DNA of 34,359 bases from Allomuricauda sp. TMED12. Its GTDB lineage: Bacteria > Bacteroidota > Bacteroidia > Flavobacteriales > Flavobacteriaceae. Made by a program: the position numbers and the translations under genes. The notes under the pieces are model-generated. The model was not told the origin of the DNA and did not search any database. It saw nothing but the letters and a program-made list of their open reading frames with translations. Below are positions 1 to 8,869 of the stretch, in pieces. Where the stretch lies: positions 1 through 34,359 of the forward strand of contig NHBR02000123.1 of NCBI GenBank assembly GCA_002167435.2. The letters run 5' to 3'. How positions within the stretch are numbered: the stretch's first letter is position 1; each line of letters begins with the position of its first letter.

Positions 1-38
1 GAAAAATAAAAAGAAAAGGGAAGTAATCTTCCCTTTTC
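1..38 (-). terminator. Rho-independent terminator of valS
   Basis: A perfect 11-bp stem (13-23 pairing with 28-38) encloses a 4-nt loop TAAT. On the minus strand the stem is followed by a T-rich run (complement of 1-12). It lies about 28 bp past the valS stop codon, as expected for an intrinsic terminator. Confidence 0.85.
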
Positions 39-65
39 AAAATCAATATTCTAGGTGAATGTAGG

Positions 66-2690
66 TTATTGCAAACTAGCTAAGCTCTTTTCCAAAGTTA
101 CAATCTTCGCTTCGGCATCGGCGGCTTTTTTACGCTCCATGGCCACTACCTGCTCGGGCGCATTGTTCACAAAGCGCTCATTGCTCAATTTCTTTTCTAC
201 CGATTTCAAAAATCCTTTGGTGTAGTTTAGTTCTTCGGTGATTTTGGCAATTTCCGCATCCACATCGATGGCTCCACTTATTGGAATAAAGTATTCGTTA
301 CTCTTCACTCTAAAAGTAAGGGCTCCTTCCAAACTTGCATCGACTGCCGCCATTTTTGAGAGGTTTCCTAATTTTAATATGATGGCATCCAATTCTGAAC
401 TCATCTTTTCACCATTCAACATAAAGAGCTCCAAAGCATCCTTTTGGGGAATGTTTTTCTCTTTTCTGATGGTTCTAACACCTGAAATTACCTCGGAAGC
501 AAATTCAAACTCAGCAATTAAGGTCGTATTCGCGTCTTTCGCCTCTGGCCATTGTGAAACAATCAAGGCTTCTTCCGGTGTTCGCTCGGCAATATGCTGC
601 CAAACTTCTTCCGTTAAGAAGGGCATAAACGGGTGCAACAATTTCAAGTTCTCTTCAAAAAGACCAAGCACTTCGTTGTAAGAGGCCTGATCAATGGGTT
701 TTTGATACTCGGGTTTTACAATTTCCAGCAACCAAGAGCAGAAATCGTCCCACACCAATTTATAGGTAGCCATCAGGGCATCGGAAATACGGTATTTGGA
801 GAAATGGTCTTCAATCTCAACCAACGTCTGATTGAATTTTGCTTTATACCACTCGATTCCTTTTTGCGCTGCTTCGGGTTGTGGTATATCGGCAACTTCC
901 CATCCTTTTATCAATCGAAACGCATTCCAAATTTTATTGGCAAAGTTAGCTCCTTGCTGGCAAAGGGTTTCATCAAACATTATATCGTTTCCTGCTGATG
1001 AACTCAGCAATAACCCTACACGAACTCCATCTGCTCCAAAATCTTCTATAAGTTTGAGCGCATCGGGTGAATTTCCCAATTGCTTGGACATTTTTCTGCG
1101 TTGCTTGTCGCGCACCAATCCTGTGAGGTACACATTTTCAAAAGGACGCTTTCCTCTATATTCGTATCCTGCCATGATCATTCTGGCCACCCAGAAAAAC
1201 AAAATATCGGGTCCAGTCACCAAATCATTGGTTGGGTAATAATAATTTACCTCTTCATTTTCCGGCTCCAAAATTCCACCAAAAACACTAATAGGCCACA
1301 ACCAAGAAGAAAACCAGGTGTCCAAAACATCGGGATCCTGACGCAAGTCGGATGCTTGGATGTTTGGATTTTTAGCTTTTGCTAATTCCAATGCTTCTTC
1401 CGGGGTTTCGGCAACCACATAATCCTCTTTTCCATCACCATAATAATAGGCTGGGATTTGCTGGCCCCACCAAAGCTGACGGGAAATGTTCCAATCACGT
1501 ATGTTTTCCATCCAATGTCGATACGTGTTCTCAAACTTGGAGGGATACAATTTTACATCCTTGGTCTCCAAAACACCTTTAATTGCAGGTTTGGCCAAGT
1601 TTTCCATTTTAAGGAACCATTGATCGGACAATCGTGGCTCGATTACCGCCTTGGTCCTTTCGGATGTTCCAACTTTATTCGTGTGCTGCTCCGTTTTCAC
1701 CAAATACCCTTTCTCTTCCAGCTCCTTGGAAATTTCTTTGCGAACCACAAATCGGTCCTTTCCTTCGTAGTGAAGACCAAAAGAATTAAGGGTAGCATCT
1801 TCGTTGAAAATATCAACTACCTCAAGGTTATGTTTCTCACCAAGATTTTTATCGTTTTCATCGTGCGCCGGGGTCACTTTTAGGCATCCTGTACCGAATT
1901 CAACATCAACATATTCATCTTCAATAATAGGAATCACCCTATCACAAATAGGTACAATGGCCTTTTTACCTCTTAAATGATGATACCTTTCATCATTTGG
2001 GTTGATACAAATAGCAGTATCTCCCAAAATAGTCTCTGGACGGGTGGTGGCAATAGTTACCTTTTCATCAGAATCTTCAATGGCATAGGACAAATAATAA
2101 AGGTTCCCTTGTCGCTCTTCATAAATCACCTCTTCATCGGAGAGCGTGGTTTTAGCTTCGGGATCCCAATTCACCATTCGATATCCCCTGTATATCAAAC
2201 CCTTATTATATAAATCAACAAAAACCTTGATTACAGAAGCCGACATGTCGTCGTCCATGGTAAACTTGGTGCGGTCCCAATCACAGGAACAGCCAAGTTT
2301 TTTCAATTGTTGGAGAATTACACCTCCATATTCGTTGGTCCAATCCCAAGCGTGCTTTAAAAATTCATCGCGGGATAACTTTGACTTATCAACACCATCT
2401 GCTTTTAGCTTAGCAACCACTTTAGCTTCAGTGGCAATGGAGGCGTGATCCATTCCCGGCACCCAACAGGCATTTTTTCCCAAGAGCCTTGCTCTTCGGA
2501 TGAGAACATCTTGCAAGGTATTGTTCAGCATATGCCCCATATGAAGCACCCCAGTAACGTTTGGAGGGGGAATTACTATGGTGTACGGCTCCCTTTCATC
2601 TGGCTTGGAGCTAAAATAATCATGCTCGGACCAGTAAGCATACCAGTGTTCTTCAACCCTTTTCGGGTCATATTTTGATGGAATCTCCAT
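66..2690 (-). CDS. valS: Valine--tRNA ligase (valyl-tRNA synthetase)
   Basis: Charges tRNA-Val with valine in the cytoplasm; class I aminoacyl-tRNA synthetase. The 874-residue product is a usual full length. Seen in the sequence: the class I HIGH signature as HMGH at residues 50-53, the KMSKS loop as KMSKQ at 533-537, and the CP1 editing domain between them (about 200-360, including TTRPET near 215-220). An anticodon-binding domain follows, and the charged C-terminal 70 residues look like the ValS coiled-coil arm. The start at 2690 gives the normal [14 protein letters not shown]-terminus. The gene is monocistronic: it diverges from the DUF1573 gene, with its own promoter near 2800-2829 and a strong terminator at 1-38. 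The last position of KMSKQ departs from the textbook KMSKS but this is common in the family. Confidence 0.98.
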   Translation of the reverse strand: MEIPSKYDPKRVEEHWYAYWSEHDYFSSKPDEREPYTIVIPPPNVTGVLHMGHMLNNTLQDVLIRRARLLGKNACWVPGMDHASIATEAKVVAKLKADGVDKSKLSRDEFLKHAWDWTNEYGGVILQQLKKLGCSCDWDRTKFTMDDDMSASVIKVFVDLYNKGLIYRGYRMVNWDPEAKTTLSDEEVIYEERQGNLYYLSYAIEDSDEKVTIATTRPETILGDTAICINPNDERYHHLRGKKAIVPICDRVIPIIEDEYVDVEFGTGCLKVTPAHDENDKNLGEKHNLEVVDIFNEDATLNSFGLHYEGKDRFVVRKEISKELEEKGYLVKTEQHTNKVGTSERTKAVIEPRLSDQWFLKMENLAKPAIKGVLETKDVKLYPSKFENTYRHWMENIRDWNISRQLWWGQQIPAYYYGDGKEDYVVAETPEEALELAKAKNPNIQASDLRQDPDVLDTWFSSWLWPISVFGGILEPENEEVNYYYPTNDLVTGPDILFFWVARMIMAGYEYRGKRPFENVYLTGLVRDKQRRKMSKQLGNSPDALKLIEDFGADGVRVGLLLSSSAGNDIMFDETLCQQGANFANKIWNAFRLIKGWEVADIPQPEAAQKGIEWYKAKFNQTLVEIEDHFSKYRISDALMATYKLVWDDFCSWLLEIVKPEYQKPIDQASYNEVLGLFEENLKLLHPFMPFLTEEVWQHIAERTPEEALIVSQWPEAKDANTTLIAEFEFASEVISGVRTIRKEKNIPQKDALELFMLNGEKMSSELDAIILKLGNLSKMAAVDASLEGALTFRVKSNEYFIPISGAIDVDAEIAKITEELNYTKGFLKSVEKKLSNERFVNNAPEQVVAMERKKAADAEAKIVTLEKSLASLQ

Positions 2691-2799
2691 TTTTCGGTAC
2701 AGTTTTTGTTTAATTGAACTGTGATTGGTTTTTTGAAGGGAAAGCTAAATGTTAATTTTTCGCCATTCTTCTGATGAGAGCCAATCCAGAAATACGAAA

Positions 2800-2829
2800 C
2801 AAAAATAAGTAACGTTATTCTATAACAAA
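2800..2829 (-). promoter_or_regulatory. valS promoter, Bacteroidota -33/-7 type
   Basis: Read on the minus strand, TTTG (2829-2826) is followed after 18 nt by TATTTTTG (2807-2800). This matches the Bacteroidota sigma-70 consensus TTG/TTTG-N17..23-TAnnTTTG. It predicts a leader of roughly 100 nt before the valS ATG. It sits back to back with the DUF1573 promoter. Confidence 0.6.
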
Positions 2830-2834
2830 AGAAT

Positions 2835-2866
2835 TTTGGATGCAGGTATCAAAACATCTACATTTG
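2835..2866 (+). promoter_or_regulatory. DUF1573 gene promoter, Bacteroidota -33/-7 type
   Basis: TTTG (2835-2838), a 20-nt spacer and TACATTTG (2859-2866) form a near-ideal Bacteroidota promoter. Transcription would begin around 2872-2875. That places the upstream in-frame ATG at 2840 outside the transcript and supports initiation at 2888/2891. Confidence 0.65.
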
Positions 2867-2887
2867 AAGTTCACCCAAAAACCAAAA

Positions 2888-3274
2888 ATGATGAAAAAAA
2901 CTGTACTCATGCTGTTTGTAGGGCTTTTATCCTTAGGGATATACGCTCAAGAAACTGCTAAAATCGAATTTAAGAGCGAGACCATTGATTACGGAGAAAT
3001 CGAAAGAGGTAGTGATGGTGTTCGTGTATTTGAATTTACCAATACCGGTAATGTACCTTTGGTAATCAGCAATGTAAGATCTAGCTGCGGATGTACTATC
3101 CCAAAAAAGCCAGAAGAACCTATTATGCCAGGTAAAGTTGGTAAAATCGAAGTAAAATACGATACGAACAGAGTTGGACCTATTAGAAAGGCGATTACTG
3201 TTACCTCCAATGCGGATACACCTACAAAAGTTCTAAAAATTAAGGGAACTGTAAAAAACCCGGGAGCAAAGTAA
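2888..3274 (+). CDS. DUF1573 domain secreted protein
   Basis: Small exported protein of 128 residues from this start. It begins with a signal peptide (MMKK, then a hydrophobic stretch ending LGIYAQ), so it is likely periplasmic or surface-exposed. The rest is a single Ig-like DUF1573 domain: the early motif YGEIERGSDG, the conserved SSCGCTIP segment with its C-G-C pair, and terminal VTSNADTP and LKIKGTV strands. The domain is very common in Bacteroidota and its biochemical role is not established. An in-frame ATG exists 48 nt upstream at 2840, but it precedes the predicted transcription start and would put a non-signal-like tail before the signal peptide, so I use 2888 (2891 is equally possible). 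Transcribed alone, ending at the shared palindromic terminator. Confidence 0.88.
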   Translation: MMKKTVLMLFVGLLSLGIYAQETAKIEFKSETIDYGEIERGSDGVRVFEFTNTGNVPLVISNVRSSCGCTIPKKPEEPIMPGKVGKIEVKYDTNRVGPIRKAITVTSNADTPTKVLKIKGTVKNPGAK

Positions 3275-3293
3275 GTAAAAAGAAAATTATAGT

Positions 3294-3329
3294 TAAAAGC
3301 CCCAAAACCAATTGGTTTTGGGGCTTTTA
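3294..3329. terminator. Bidirectional palindromic terminator
   Basis: A perfect 36-bp palindrome centred on AATT separates the convergent DUF1573 (+) and aspartyl protease (-) genes. Its outer arms are A-rich and T-rich, so a hairpin followed by a U tract forms on both strands. One element can therefore terminate both transcripts. Confidence 0.88.
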
Positions 3330-3336
3330 CTTTTTA

Positions 3337-4680
3337 TTAGTCGTCGTCAAAGACCTTTTTGAGTACAAAAGAGAACAATAAATCTTGGTTATATCTTTCA
3401 ATAAGCAATTTGATGCGTTTTCCTTCTCTATCATTAATCATTTTAAGGATTTCCTGAAGCTTATATTGATGAACCCTCTTCCCGTTAACCGCCAAAATAA
3501 CGTCACCTTCGCGCAAACCAGCCTCTGCAGCAGGACTTCCTGCACGAATACCGGAAACAACTATTTCAGGTACCAAACTTAACTTTGTTTTGTTCTCAAG
3601 TAAAATTTTGACATTACCAAATGTATCTTCTCCCTCGCCTTTGACAATTCCATTGACATCGGCAATACTTTCGGCTATATAGCGAAGTCCGTTGTGCTGA
3701 AGATCTATACCTGCCAAATTATATTGAAAAGGATCTTTGAAATTTCCGTTCTTTTTTAGTGTAACCAACCCTCTTGCATAATCAAATACCATATTGAAAC
3801 GCTTAAGCACTTCACCGCCCAAACTCCCGTTACGATCGCCTAAACTATCCAAACCCTGAAAAGATTCACGGTCAGGAAAAGCAACTTTCGCCTCTTCCAA
3901 TTCATAATTTCCTATTCGAACTCCATTAACTTTACTTCGCTTTCCAAAAATATCACCGCTCAGACCTCGTCCCAAATGATCATCATAATTTTTCTCTGGG
4001 ATTTCCAGCCCTTTTTCGGGTTCGGGAAACAACCATAACGCATCGCTGCTGCCCGTGTCCACAAGTAACTTAACCGGTATATTGGCTGTGTCTTTCATTA
4101 GAACGGTACCTTCAACATAGGCTTTTCGTTTTTCAACAAGTAAGGGGATTGTCTGTGTATTTCTTTTATTTTTATAGGTATAATGTTCTGGATTATGGAG
4201 TTTTAATCTTTTTGAGCTATAATTTACCTCAACAATAAAATCCCTAAAGAGATCATACCCCATGATTCCGTGAACAGGAATACCTAAAGATGTTGAAAAA
4301 TTTATTTCTCTATCCATTACGACATAAAGATCTTGAGAGTAGTTTCTTGCTTCCCCAAGCTTGAAGGCATTTCCTTTGGAACTCAAAGCTTTCATAGGTT
4401 CGCCATCGCCGAGACCACGAATCGTAACTTCGGAAACATTGTTGATCGGTACAGAATCAGAATCAGAAAGGTTGAAAAGGATTGGCTTACTTACGCCAGA
4501 ATCCAAAATAAAGGTGAGTTCAGTTCCATTTATCTCAACTGGAATTATGATCAAGTTATTGATAAGTTCAAACTTGATTTTTTGAAATTTTTCACTCTCG
4601 GGCAACCTAAACCCTTGCGCCACCATAAAAAGAGGTACAAACAATAAAAGCGCAAAATAAACAATACTTTTCCTCAACAT
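3337..4680 (-). CDS. Secreted retropepsin-like aspartyl protease with PDZ domain
   Basis: Predicted exported peptidase of 447 residues. After a signal peptide (MLRKS, hydrophobic core, cleavage near VAQG) there are two aspartyl-protease half-sites: ILDSG with D60 and VDTGSSDALW with D208. This gives the D-(S/T)-G pair expected of a single-chain pepsin/retropepsin fold. The C-terminal 90 residues (about 351-441) form a PDZ domain with GSPAAEAGLREGDVILAVNG, which usually binds peptide C-termini. The reading frame can be opened 12 nt upstream with a TTG at 4692, but the ATG at 4680 gives a clean signal peptide. Substrate unknown. The gene is alone on its strand and ends at the bidirectional terminator. 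Confidence 0.9.
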   Translation of the reverse strand: MLRKSIVYFALLLFVPLFMVAQGFRLPESEKFQKIKFELINNLIIIPVEINGTELTFILDSGVSKPILFNLSDSDSVPINNVSEVTIRGLGDGEPMKALSSKGNAFKLGEARNYSQDLYVVMDREINFSTSLGIPVHGIMGYDLFRDFIVEVNYSSKRLKLHNPEHYTYKNKRNTQTIPLLVEKRKAYVEGTVLMKDTANIPVKLLVDTGSSDALWLFPEPEKGLEIPEKNYDDHLGRGLSGDIFGKRSKVNGVRIGNYELEEAKVAFPDRESFQGLDSLGDRNGSLGGEVLKRFNMVFDYARGLVTLKKNGNFKDPFQYNLAGIDLQHNGLRYIAESIADVNGIVKGEGEDTFGNVKILLENKTKLSLVPEIVVSGIRAGSPAAEAGLREGDVILAVNGKRVHQYKLQEILKMINDREGKRIKLLIERYNQDLLFSFVLKKVFDDD

Positions 4681-4781
4681 CTTTAATATCAACTTGTCAT
4701 ACTTATTAAATATACAATTTTAGATTCAATGATTACCTTAATTTAACATTTCAATAACCGAGTAATTAATCTTTAAAGTTG

Positions 4782-4812
4782 TTGTTTTCGATAATTGGTT
4801 TTCTCATTTTTG
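4782..4812 (+). promoter_or_regulatory. Possible promoter of the aminotransferase-murB operon
   Basis: TTG (4782-4784), a 20-nt spacer and CATTTTTG (4805-4812), seven of eight matches to TAnnTTTG, end 15 nt before the aminotransferase ATG. Spacing and position fit; the imperfect -7 box keeps the confidence low. Confidence 0.35.
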
Positions 4813-4827
4813 TCAAAATTTTAGCTC

Positions 4828-6021
4828 ATGCCAAGTATCTCCAACAAAGGGAAGCAAATGCCCGCCTCTCCCATCCGTAAACTGGTACCTTATGCGGAAG
4901 CCGCAAAAAAGCGAGGTGTCCATGTCATCCACCTTAATATTGGACAGCCGGACATCAAAACCCCCAAGGTCGCTTTGGATGCTGTTCGAAACCACAATAT
5001 TGAAGTACTTGAGTATAGTATGACACAAGGTTCCGAGGCATATCGCCAAAAAATTGCCGCTTATTATGCCAAACAGGACATTTTTGTTGATGCTGAGGAT
5101 ATTATTGTGACCACAGGAGGTTCCGAGGCTTTGTCTTTTGCCATGGGAACCATTATGGATAATGGGGATGAAATAATTATTCCCGAGCCATTTTATGCTA
5201 ACTACAATGGTTTTGCTACAGCGGCAGGTGTCAACGTTAAACCTATCGCTTCTTCCATTGAAAATAATTTTGCGTTACCCCCTATTTCCAAATTTGAAGA
5301 GCTTATTACTCCAAAAACAAAGGCCATTCTTATTTGTAATCCTGGGAATCCGACAGGATATTTATACAGCAAAGAAGAGATAGAGCAATTGGCCGAATTG
5401 GTCAAAAAGCATAATCTTTTCCTTATTGCTGATGAAGTATATCGGGAATTCACCTACGATGGAAGGGAACACTACTCCATACTTCAAGTTGAAGGATTGG
5501 AGGAGTATGCCATTGTTGTAGATTCCGTATCTAAACGTTATAGCATGTGCGGTGCACGAATTGGTTGTTTGATTTCCAAAAACACCGAAGTGATCAGCAC
5601 TGCCATGAAATTTGCACAAGCCCGCTTGTCGCCACCAACTTTCGCACAGATTGCCAGTGAGGCTGCCTTGGAAACTCCCCAAGAATATTTTGATAATGTT
5701 ATTGAAGAATATGTTTCCAGAAGAAATTTGCTGATTACAGAGCTAAATAAGTTGGAAGGTGTAAAGGTAGCTACTCCACAAGGCGCGTTTTACTGCGTTG
5801 TAGAGTTACCGATAGCAGATGCAGACCATTTTGCCCAGTGGTTGCTCGAAAGTTTTGAACTCCATGGAAGTACAGTGATGGTAGCCCCTGCTGCAGGCTT
5901 TTACGCCACTCCGGGACTGGGAAAAAATCAGATAAGAATTGCCTATGTGCTCGAAAAAGAGCAACTTGTAAAGGCTGTCCAAATTTTGGGCAAGGCCTTA
6001 AACGAGTATAACGCCCAGTGA
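4828..6021 (+). CDS. PLP-dependent aminotransferase, class I/II (aspartate aminotransferase-like)
   Basis: Fold-type I aminotransferase of 397 residues, cytoplasmic, transferring an amino group between an amino acid and a 2-oxo acid. Visible signatures: NPGNPTG at 171-177 with the cofactor-contacting Asn, ADEVY at 201-205 with the Asp that pairs with the pyridine nitrogen, and VDSVSKRYSMCGARIG with the Schiff-base lysine K236. The N-terminal GQPD motif (around 39-42) is typical of the AspC/AspB subgroup. Substrate cannot be read from sequence; aspartate, aromatic or branched-chain acids are all possible. Its TGA stop is shared with the GTG start of murB (GTGA), so the two are translationally coupled. 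Confidence 0.9.
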   Translation: MPSISNKGKQMPASPIRKLVPYAEAAKKRGVHVIHLNIGQPDIKTPKVALDAVRNHNIEVLEYSMTQGSEAYRQKIAAYYAKQDIFVDAEDIIVTTGGSEALSFAMGTIMDNGDEIIIPEPFYANYNGFATAAGVNVKPIASSIENNFALPPISKFEELITPKTKAILICNPGNPTGYLYSKEEIEQLAELVKKHNLFLIADEVYREFTYDGREHYSILQVEGLEEYAIVVDSVSKRYSMCGARIGCLISKNTEVISTAMKFAQARLSPPTFAQIASEAALETPQEYFDNVIEEYVSRRNLLITELNKLEGVKVATPQGAFYCVVELPIADADHFAQWLLESFELHGSTVMVAPAAGFYATPGLGKNQIRIAYVLEKEQLVKAVQILGKALNEYNAQ

Positions 6022-7034
6022 ACATACAGGAAAACATATCCTTAAAAAGCTACAATACCTTTGGTATTGATGTAAAAGCCAAGTTTTTTGTTGAGATAAC
6101 CGGATTGGTCCAACTCCAAAAAGCTTTGGAACTCAAGGCATACCCCAAAAAGTTTATAATCAGTGGTGGAAGTAATATGCTGCTCACTAACGATATTGAT
6201 GCCTTGGTCATGCATATTAACCTCAAAGGAATCACCGTTGTTGAGGAAGACGAAAAAACGGTAGAGGTTAAAGCGATGGCCGGTGAGAATTGGCACAAGT
6301 TGGTAATGTGGAGTTTGAATCAAGGATATGGAGGACTGGAAAACCTTTCATTGATTCCAGGCAATGTAGGTACCGCCCCTATACAGAACATTGGTGCTTA
6401 CGGGGTGGAACTTAAAGATGTTTTTGTGAGCTGTGTAGCTATGAATGTGGAGACCGGGGAATTGGTAGGTTTTGACAATAAAGCCTGTGAATTCGGATAC
6501 AGGAACTCCATTTTCAAAAATAAGGCAAAGGAAAAATACATTATCACCTCAGTTGTCTTAAAACTGACCAAAAAAGACCATGTGCTCCACACAGGTTATG
6601 GTTCCATTGAGAATGAGCTGAAGGACAGGGGCATTGTTCATCCAACTATAAAAGATATTTCCGATGCTGTGATTGCCATTCGAAAAAGCAAATTGCCCGA
6701 CCCTAAAGAAATTGGCAACAGTGGGAGCTTCTTTAAAAACCCCATTATTTCAAAAAAGGCCTTTGATAAATTCAGTAAGTCACATCCAGATGCTCCATTT
6801 TATGAGGTCGATGAAAATCAATATAAAATTCCAGCCGGTTGGCTTATTGAACAATGCGGATTTAAGGGAAAAAGGGTTGGTGATGCCGGAGTTCATGAAA
6901 AACAAGCATTGGTCCTAGTAAACTACGGCAATGCAACGGGGAAGGAAATCTTAAATCTCTCCAAAAAAATTCAAGAGGAAGTGAAAAAAAACTTCAAGCT
7001 AAAAATACAACCAGAGGTAAATATAATAAAATAA
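6018..7034 (+). CDS. murB: UDP-N-acetylmuramate dehydrogenase MurB
   Basis: FAD enzyme that reduces UDP-GlcNAc-enolpyruvate to UDP-MurNAc with NADPH, the second committed step of peptidoglycan synthesis. At 338 residues it matches the E. coli-like type I form. Seen: the FAD-binding segment IISGGSNMLL (about 47-56), PGNVGTAPIQNIGAYG (114-129), YRNSIFK with R162, the catalytic serine motif NSGSFFKNP with S237, and the terminal QPEVNII with the acid-catalyst glutamate E333. The start is GTG at 6018, overlapping the aminotransferase stop by 4 bp; there is no ATG alternative that keeps the N-terminal NISLKSYNTFGI motif. A 10-bp hairpin follows the stop. Confidence 0.96.
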   Translation: MNIQENISLKSYNTFGIDVKAKFFVEITGLVQLQKALELKAYPKKFIISGGSNMLLTNDIDALVMHINLKGITVVEEDEKTVEVKAMAGENWHKLVMWSLNQGYGGLENLSLIPGNVGTAPIQNIGAYGVELKDVFVSCVAMNVETGELVGFDNKACEFGYRNSIFKNKAKEKYIITSVVLKLTKKDHVLHTGYGSIENELKDRGIVHPTIKDISDAVIAIRKSKLPDPKEIGNSGSFFKNPIISKKAFDKFSKSHPDAPFYEVDENQYKIPAGWLIEQCGFKGKRVGDAGVHEKQALVLVNYGNATGKEILNLSKKIQEEVKKNFKLKIQPEVNIIK

Positions 7035-7065
7035 CCCTCGCATTGAAGTCAATAACGAGGGTTAT
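7031..7065 (+). terminator. Hairpin at the 3' end of murB
   Basis: Perfect 10-bp inverted repeat (ATAACCCTCG at 7031-7040 with CGAGGGTTAT at 7056-7065) around a 15-nt loop, overlapping the murB stop codon. No U tract follows, so it may stabilise the 3' end or be a weak terminator rather than a canonical one. Confidence 0.5.
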
Positions 7066-7158
7066 ACCAAACCAAACTAACCAAATTTATATATGTTGTT
7101 AGAGCTATACGCCCCTTTATTCTTTAAATAAGCAAAGCCAAAAATGCTTTTTCTGTCT

Positions 7159-7166
7159 TAGCTTTG
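7159..7166 (+). promoter_or_regulatory. Candidate -7 box for the sigma/anti-sigma operon
   Basis: TAGCTTTG matches TAnnTTTG exactly and lies 67 nt before the sigma gene. No TTG is present at the expected -33 distance, so it may be a weak or activator-dependent housekeeping promoter, or chance. An ECF sigma operon may also carry an autoregulated promoter that I cannot recognise. Confidence 0.35.
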
Positions 7167-7233
7167 TTTTATATACGAGATAAATCCTATTTTAGATTTT
7201 GGCCCCTAAAAAATTTTACCAAAAGTATCATAA

Positions 7234-7800
7234 ATGAGCACATTGATCGAGAGACATATTGTTTCACTCCTAGCGGAAAAAGACGATAAGGCTATTTCCC
7301 TACTATATGAAAACTACGGTGATACACTCTTCGGCGTTGCTTATAAGGTAGTAAAAGATGAAGATTTGGCACAAGATGTACTCCAAGAAAGTTTTATCAA
7401 AATTTGGAAAAAAGCAGACACCTACGATGCATCCAAAGCCAAACTTTTCACCTGGTTATTCCGAATTGTACGAAATACTGCTATTGATAAGTTGCGAAGT
7501 GTAACCAATAAATCGGACAAGGAAATCCAAATAGACGTTTCGGACGTATATAATTTAGGAGTAAAAGGTATAAATCCCGAACACTTGGACATCCAAGAAA
7601 ACTTGGACAAAATTGAAGATAAATACAGAATTGTTCTGGAAGCACTATTTTTTGAGGGAATGACGCAGCAAGAGGCAAGTGACGAATTGGAAATCCCTTT
7701 AGGAACCATAAAGTCCAGATTAAAAATAGGTCTTCGAGAACTTGGAAAGATTTACGGAACAACGATGTCTTTACTCCTCATTTTAAATCTATTGTCATGA
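7234..7800 (+). CDS. ECF RNA polymerase sigma factor, SigK/RskA-type partner
   Basis: Sigma-70 family ECF factor of 188 residues with only regions 2 and 4. Region 2 runs from about 20 to 95 (LYENYGDTLFGVAYKVV, DEDLAQDVLQESFIKIW, FTWLFRIVRNTAIDKLR). Region 4 runs from about 125 to 180, with the helix-turn-helix MTQQEASDELEIPLGTIKSR. It would direct RNA polymerase to a stress regulon when released from its anti-sigma. The product ends in a short hydrophobic tail (SLLLILNLLS), which is unusual for a soluble sigma factor. The stop overlaps the start of the anti-sigma gene by 4 bp (ATGA), so the two proteins are likely made in fixed ratio. The inducing signal is unknown. Confidence 0.94.
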   Translation: MSTLIERHIVSLLAEKDDKAISLLYENYGDTLFGVAYKVVKDEDLAQDVLQESFIKIWKKADTYDASKAKLFTWLFRIVRNTAIDKLRSVTNKSDKEIQIDVSDVYNLGVKGINPEHLDIQENLDKIEDKYRIVLEALFFEGMTQQEASDELEIPLGTIKSRLKIGLRELGKIYGTTMSLLLILNLLS

Positions 7801-8555
7801 AGGAAAAAGTTAAAATATTTTTAGAATCCGACATTTTGGAAAAGTATCTTTTGGGTGATACAACAAAAGAAGAAACCCAAAAGGCAGAAAGGTATATCGC
7901 CATGTATCCCGAAGTAAGGGAAACATATGATGTGCTCCAAAAAAACCTGGAAACCTTTGCCAATCTTTATGCTAAAAAGACACCAGAAGGTCTTAAAGAA
8001 ATTATTTTGGCCAGTGCCAAAAAGGAAACCATGGTAAGCAAAAGATTTCTTCGCTATGCCGTTGCAGCGAGTGTAGCCATTATGATTTTTGCCGGCTCTT
8101 CGATTTTCTTCTGGAATCAGAACAAAACGCTTCAAGAGGAAAATACAATGGTCACCAATCAAATCAAGTATTTGGAGAACAACATGAAGGATCAATTGGC
8201 AGACATGAGAAACCAATTTATTGTTCTTAACAATCCGGCCACTAAAAAATATCAGGTAAAAGGAGAAAAAGAAGGTAAAGAACTCAAGGCCATTGCTTAT
8301 ATCAATCCGGTCAAAAAACTTTCTTACATCAATGTTAGCAATGTCCCTGAACTTCCGGAGGACAAATGCTTCCAAATGTGGGCCGAAGTAAACGGTGAGT
8401 TGGTGAACTTGGGCGTGATCAAGGATTTTGATGAAAAAGACAAGCTTCTTGCACTACCTTATGCCGATAACGCAGTGGGCTATATTACCATTGAGCCAAA
8501 AGGCGGGAACACCGCACCATCTGTTGACAATATTGTAGCCAATATCAAATACTAA
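7797..8555 (+). CDS. RskA-family membrane anti-sigma factor
   Basis: Anti-sigma factor of 252 residues that should hold the upstream ECF sigma at the inner membrane. Order of parts: a cytoplasmic anti-sigma region (about 1-80, with the SDILEKYLLGDTTKEE start typical of this family), one transmembrane helix (about 86-106, AVAASVAIMIFAG), a short periplasmic coiled coil (108-142), then an RskA C-terminal domain (about 160-250) with ELPEDKCFQMWAEVNGE and the closing ITIEPKGG motif. Family knowledge: such proteins are usually inactivated by regulated proteolysis. The 4-bp ATGA overlap with the sigma gene strengthens the pairing. Confidence 0.9.
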   Translation: MKEKVKIFLESDILEKYLLGDTTKEETQKAERYIAMYPEVRETYDVLQKNLETFANLYAKKTPEGLKEIILASAKKETMVSKRFLRYAVAASVAIMIFAGSSIFFWNQNKTLQEENTMVTNQIKYLENNMKDQLADMRNQFIVLNNPATKKYQVKGEKEGKELKAIAYINPVKKLSYINVSNVPELPEDKCFQMWAEVNGELVNLGVIKDFDEKDKLLALPYADNAVGYITIEPKGGNTAPSVDNIVANIKY

Positions 8556-8602
8556 GACCCAACTTTAAAGAAACCTTAAACACACTCCCCTTTAAAGAGG
8601 TA

Positions 8603-8622
8603 TTTTGTACCTTTGTACAAAA
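8603..8622 (+). promoter_or_regulatory. -7 box inside a perfect 8-bp palindrome
   Basis: TACCTTTG (8608-8615) matches the -7 consensus and ends 15 nt before the ATG of the small membrane protein. It is embedded in TTTTGTAC-CTTT-GTACAAAA (8603-8622), a perfect inverted repeat with 4-nt centre. The palindrome could be an operator or a coincidence of the strong TTTTGTAnCTTTG core seen also before lipA. Confidence 0.6.
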
Positions 8623-8630
8623 GTTGAAAA

Positions 8631-8840
8631 ATGAAGTTAGCATTAGTTACCATCGGATTATTGGCACTTGCATTTGCAGGAATCGCTATTAAAATCTGGG
8701 GGAAAAAGAACGGTGAGTTTGCAGGAACATGTGCGAGCCAAAGTCCATTTTTGAACAAGGACGGACAAGCCTGTGGGTTTTGCGGCAAACTGCCAGAAGA
8801 ACAAGACTGTAAAAAAGATACGGTTGCCAATACCCAATAG
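8631..8840 (+). CDS. Small four-cysteine membrane protein (NqrM-like layout)
   Basis: A 69-residue protein with one N-terminal transmembrane helix (about 3-22), then KKNGEFAGTC and four cysteines C34, C48, C51 and C60 in a CxxC-containing tail. Similar proteins in Flavobacteriaceae are usually called membrane or secreted protein. The layout resembles NqrM, the maturation factor for Na+-translocating NADH:quinone reductase: an N-terminal helix, a G-x-C soon after it, and a cluster of three cysteines. I cannot confirm homology by eye, and no nqr genes are in the window. It has its own -7 box and is followed 29 nt later by an ECF sigma gene, probably co-transcribed. The coding call is firm; the function is not. 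Confidence 0.8.
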   Translation: MKLALVTIGLLALAFAGIAIKIWGKKNGEFAGTCASQSPFLNKDGQACGFCGKLPEEQDCKKDTVANTQ

Positions 8841-8869
8841 CACTTAATTTTTTAGGTAAGCCCATTTTT

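Noticed and set aside
238..2678. Several plus-strand reading frames of 67-147 residues across valS
   Set aside because: They are antisense shadows of valS with no family resemblance or independent signals.
2840..2887. N-terminal extension of the DUF1573 gene from the ATG at 2840
   Set aside because: It contains the predicted -7 box and would place 16 polar residues before a good signal peptide.
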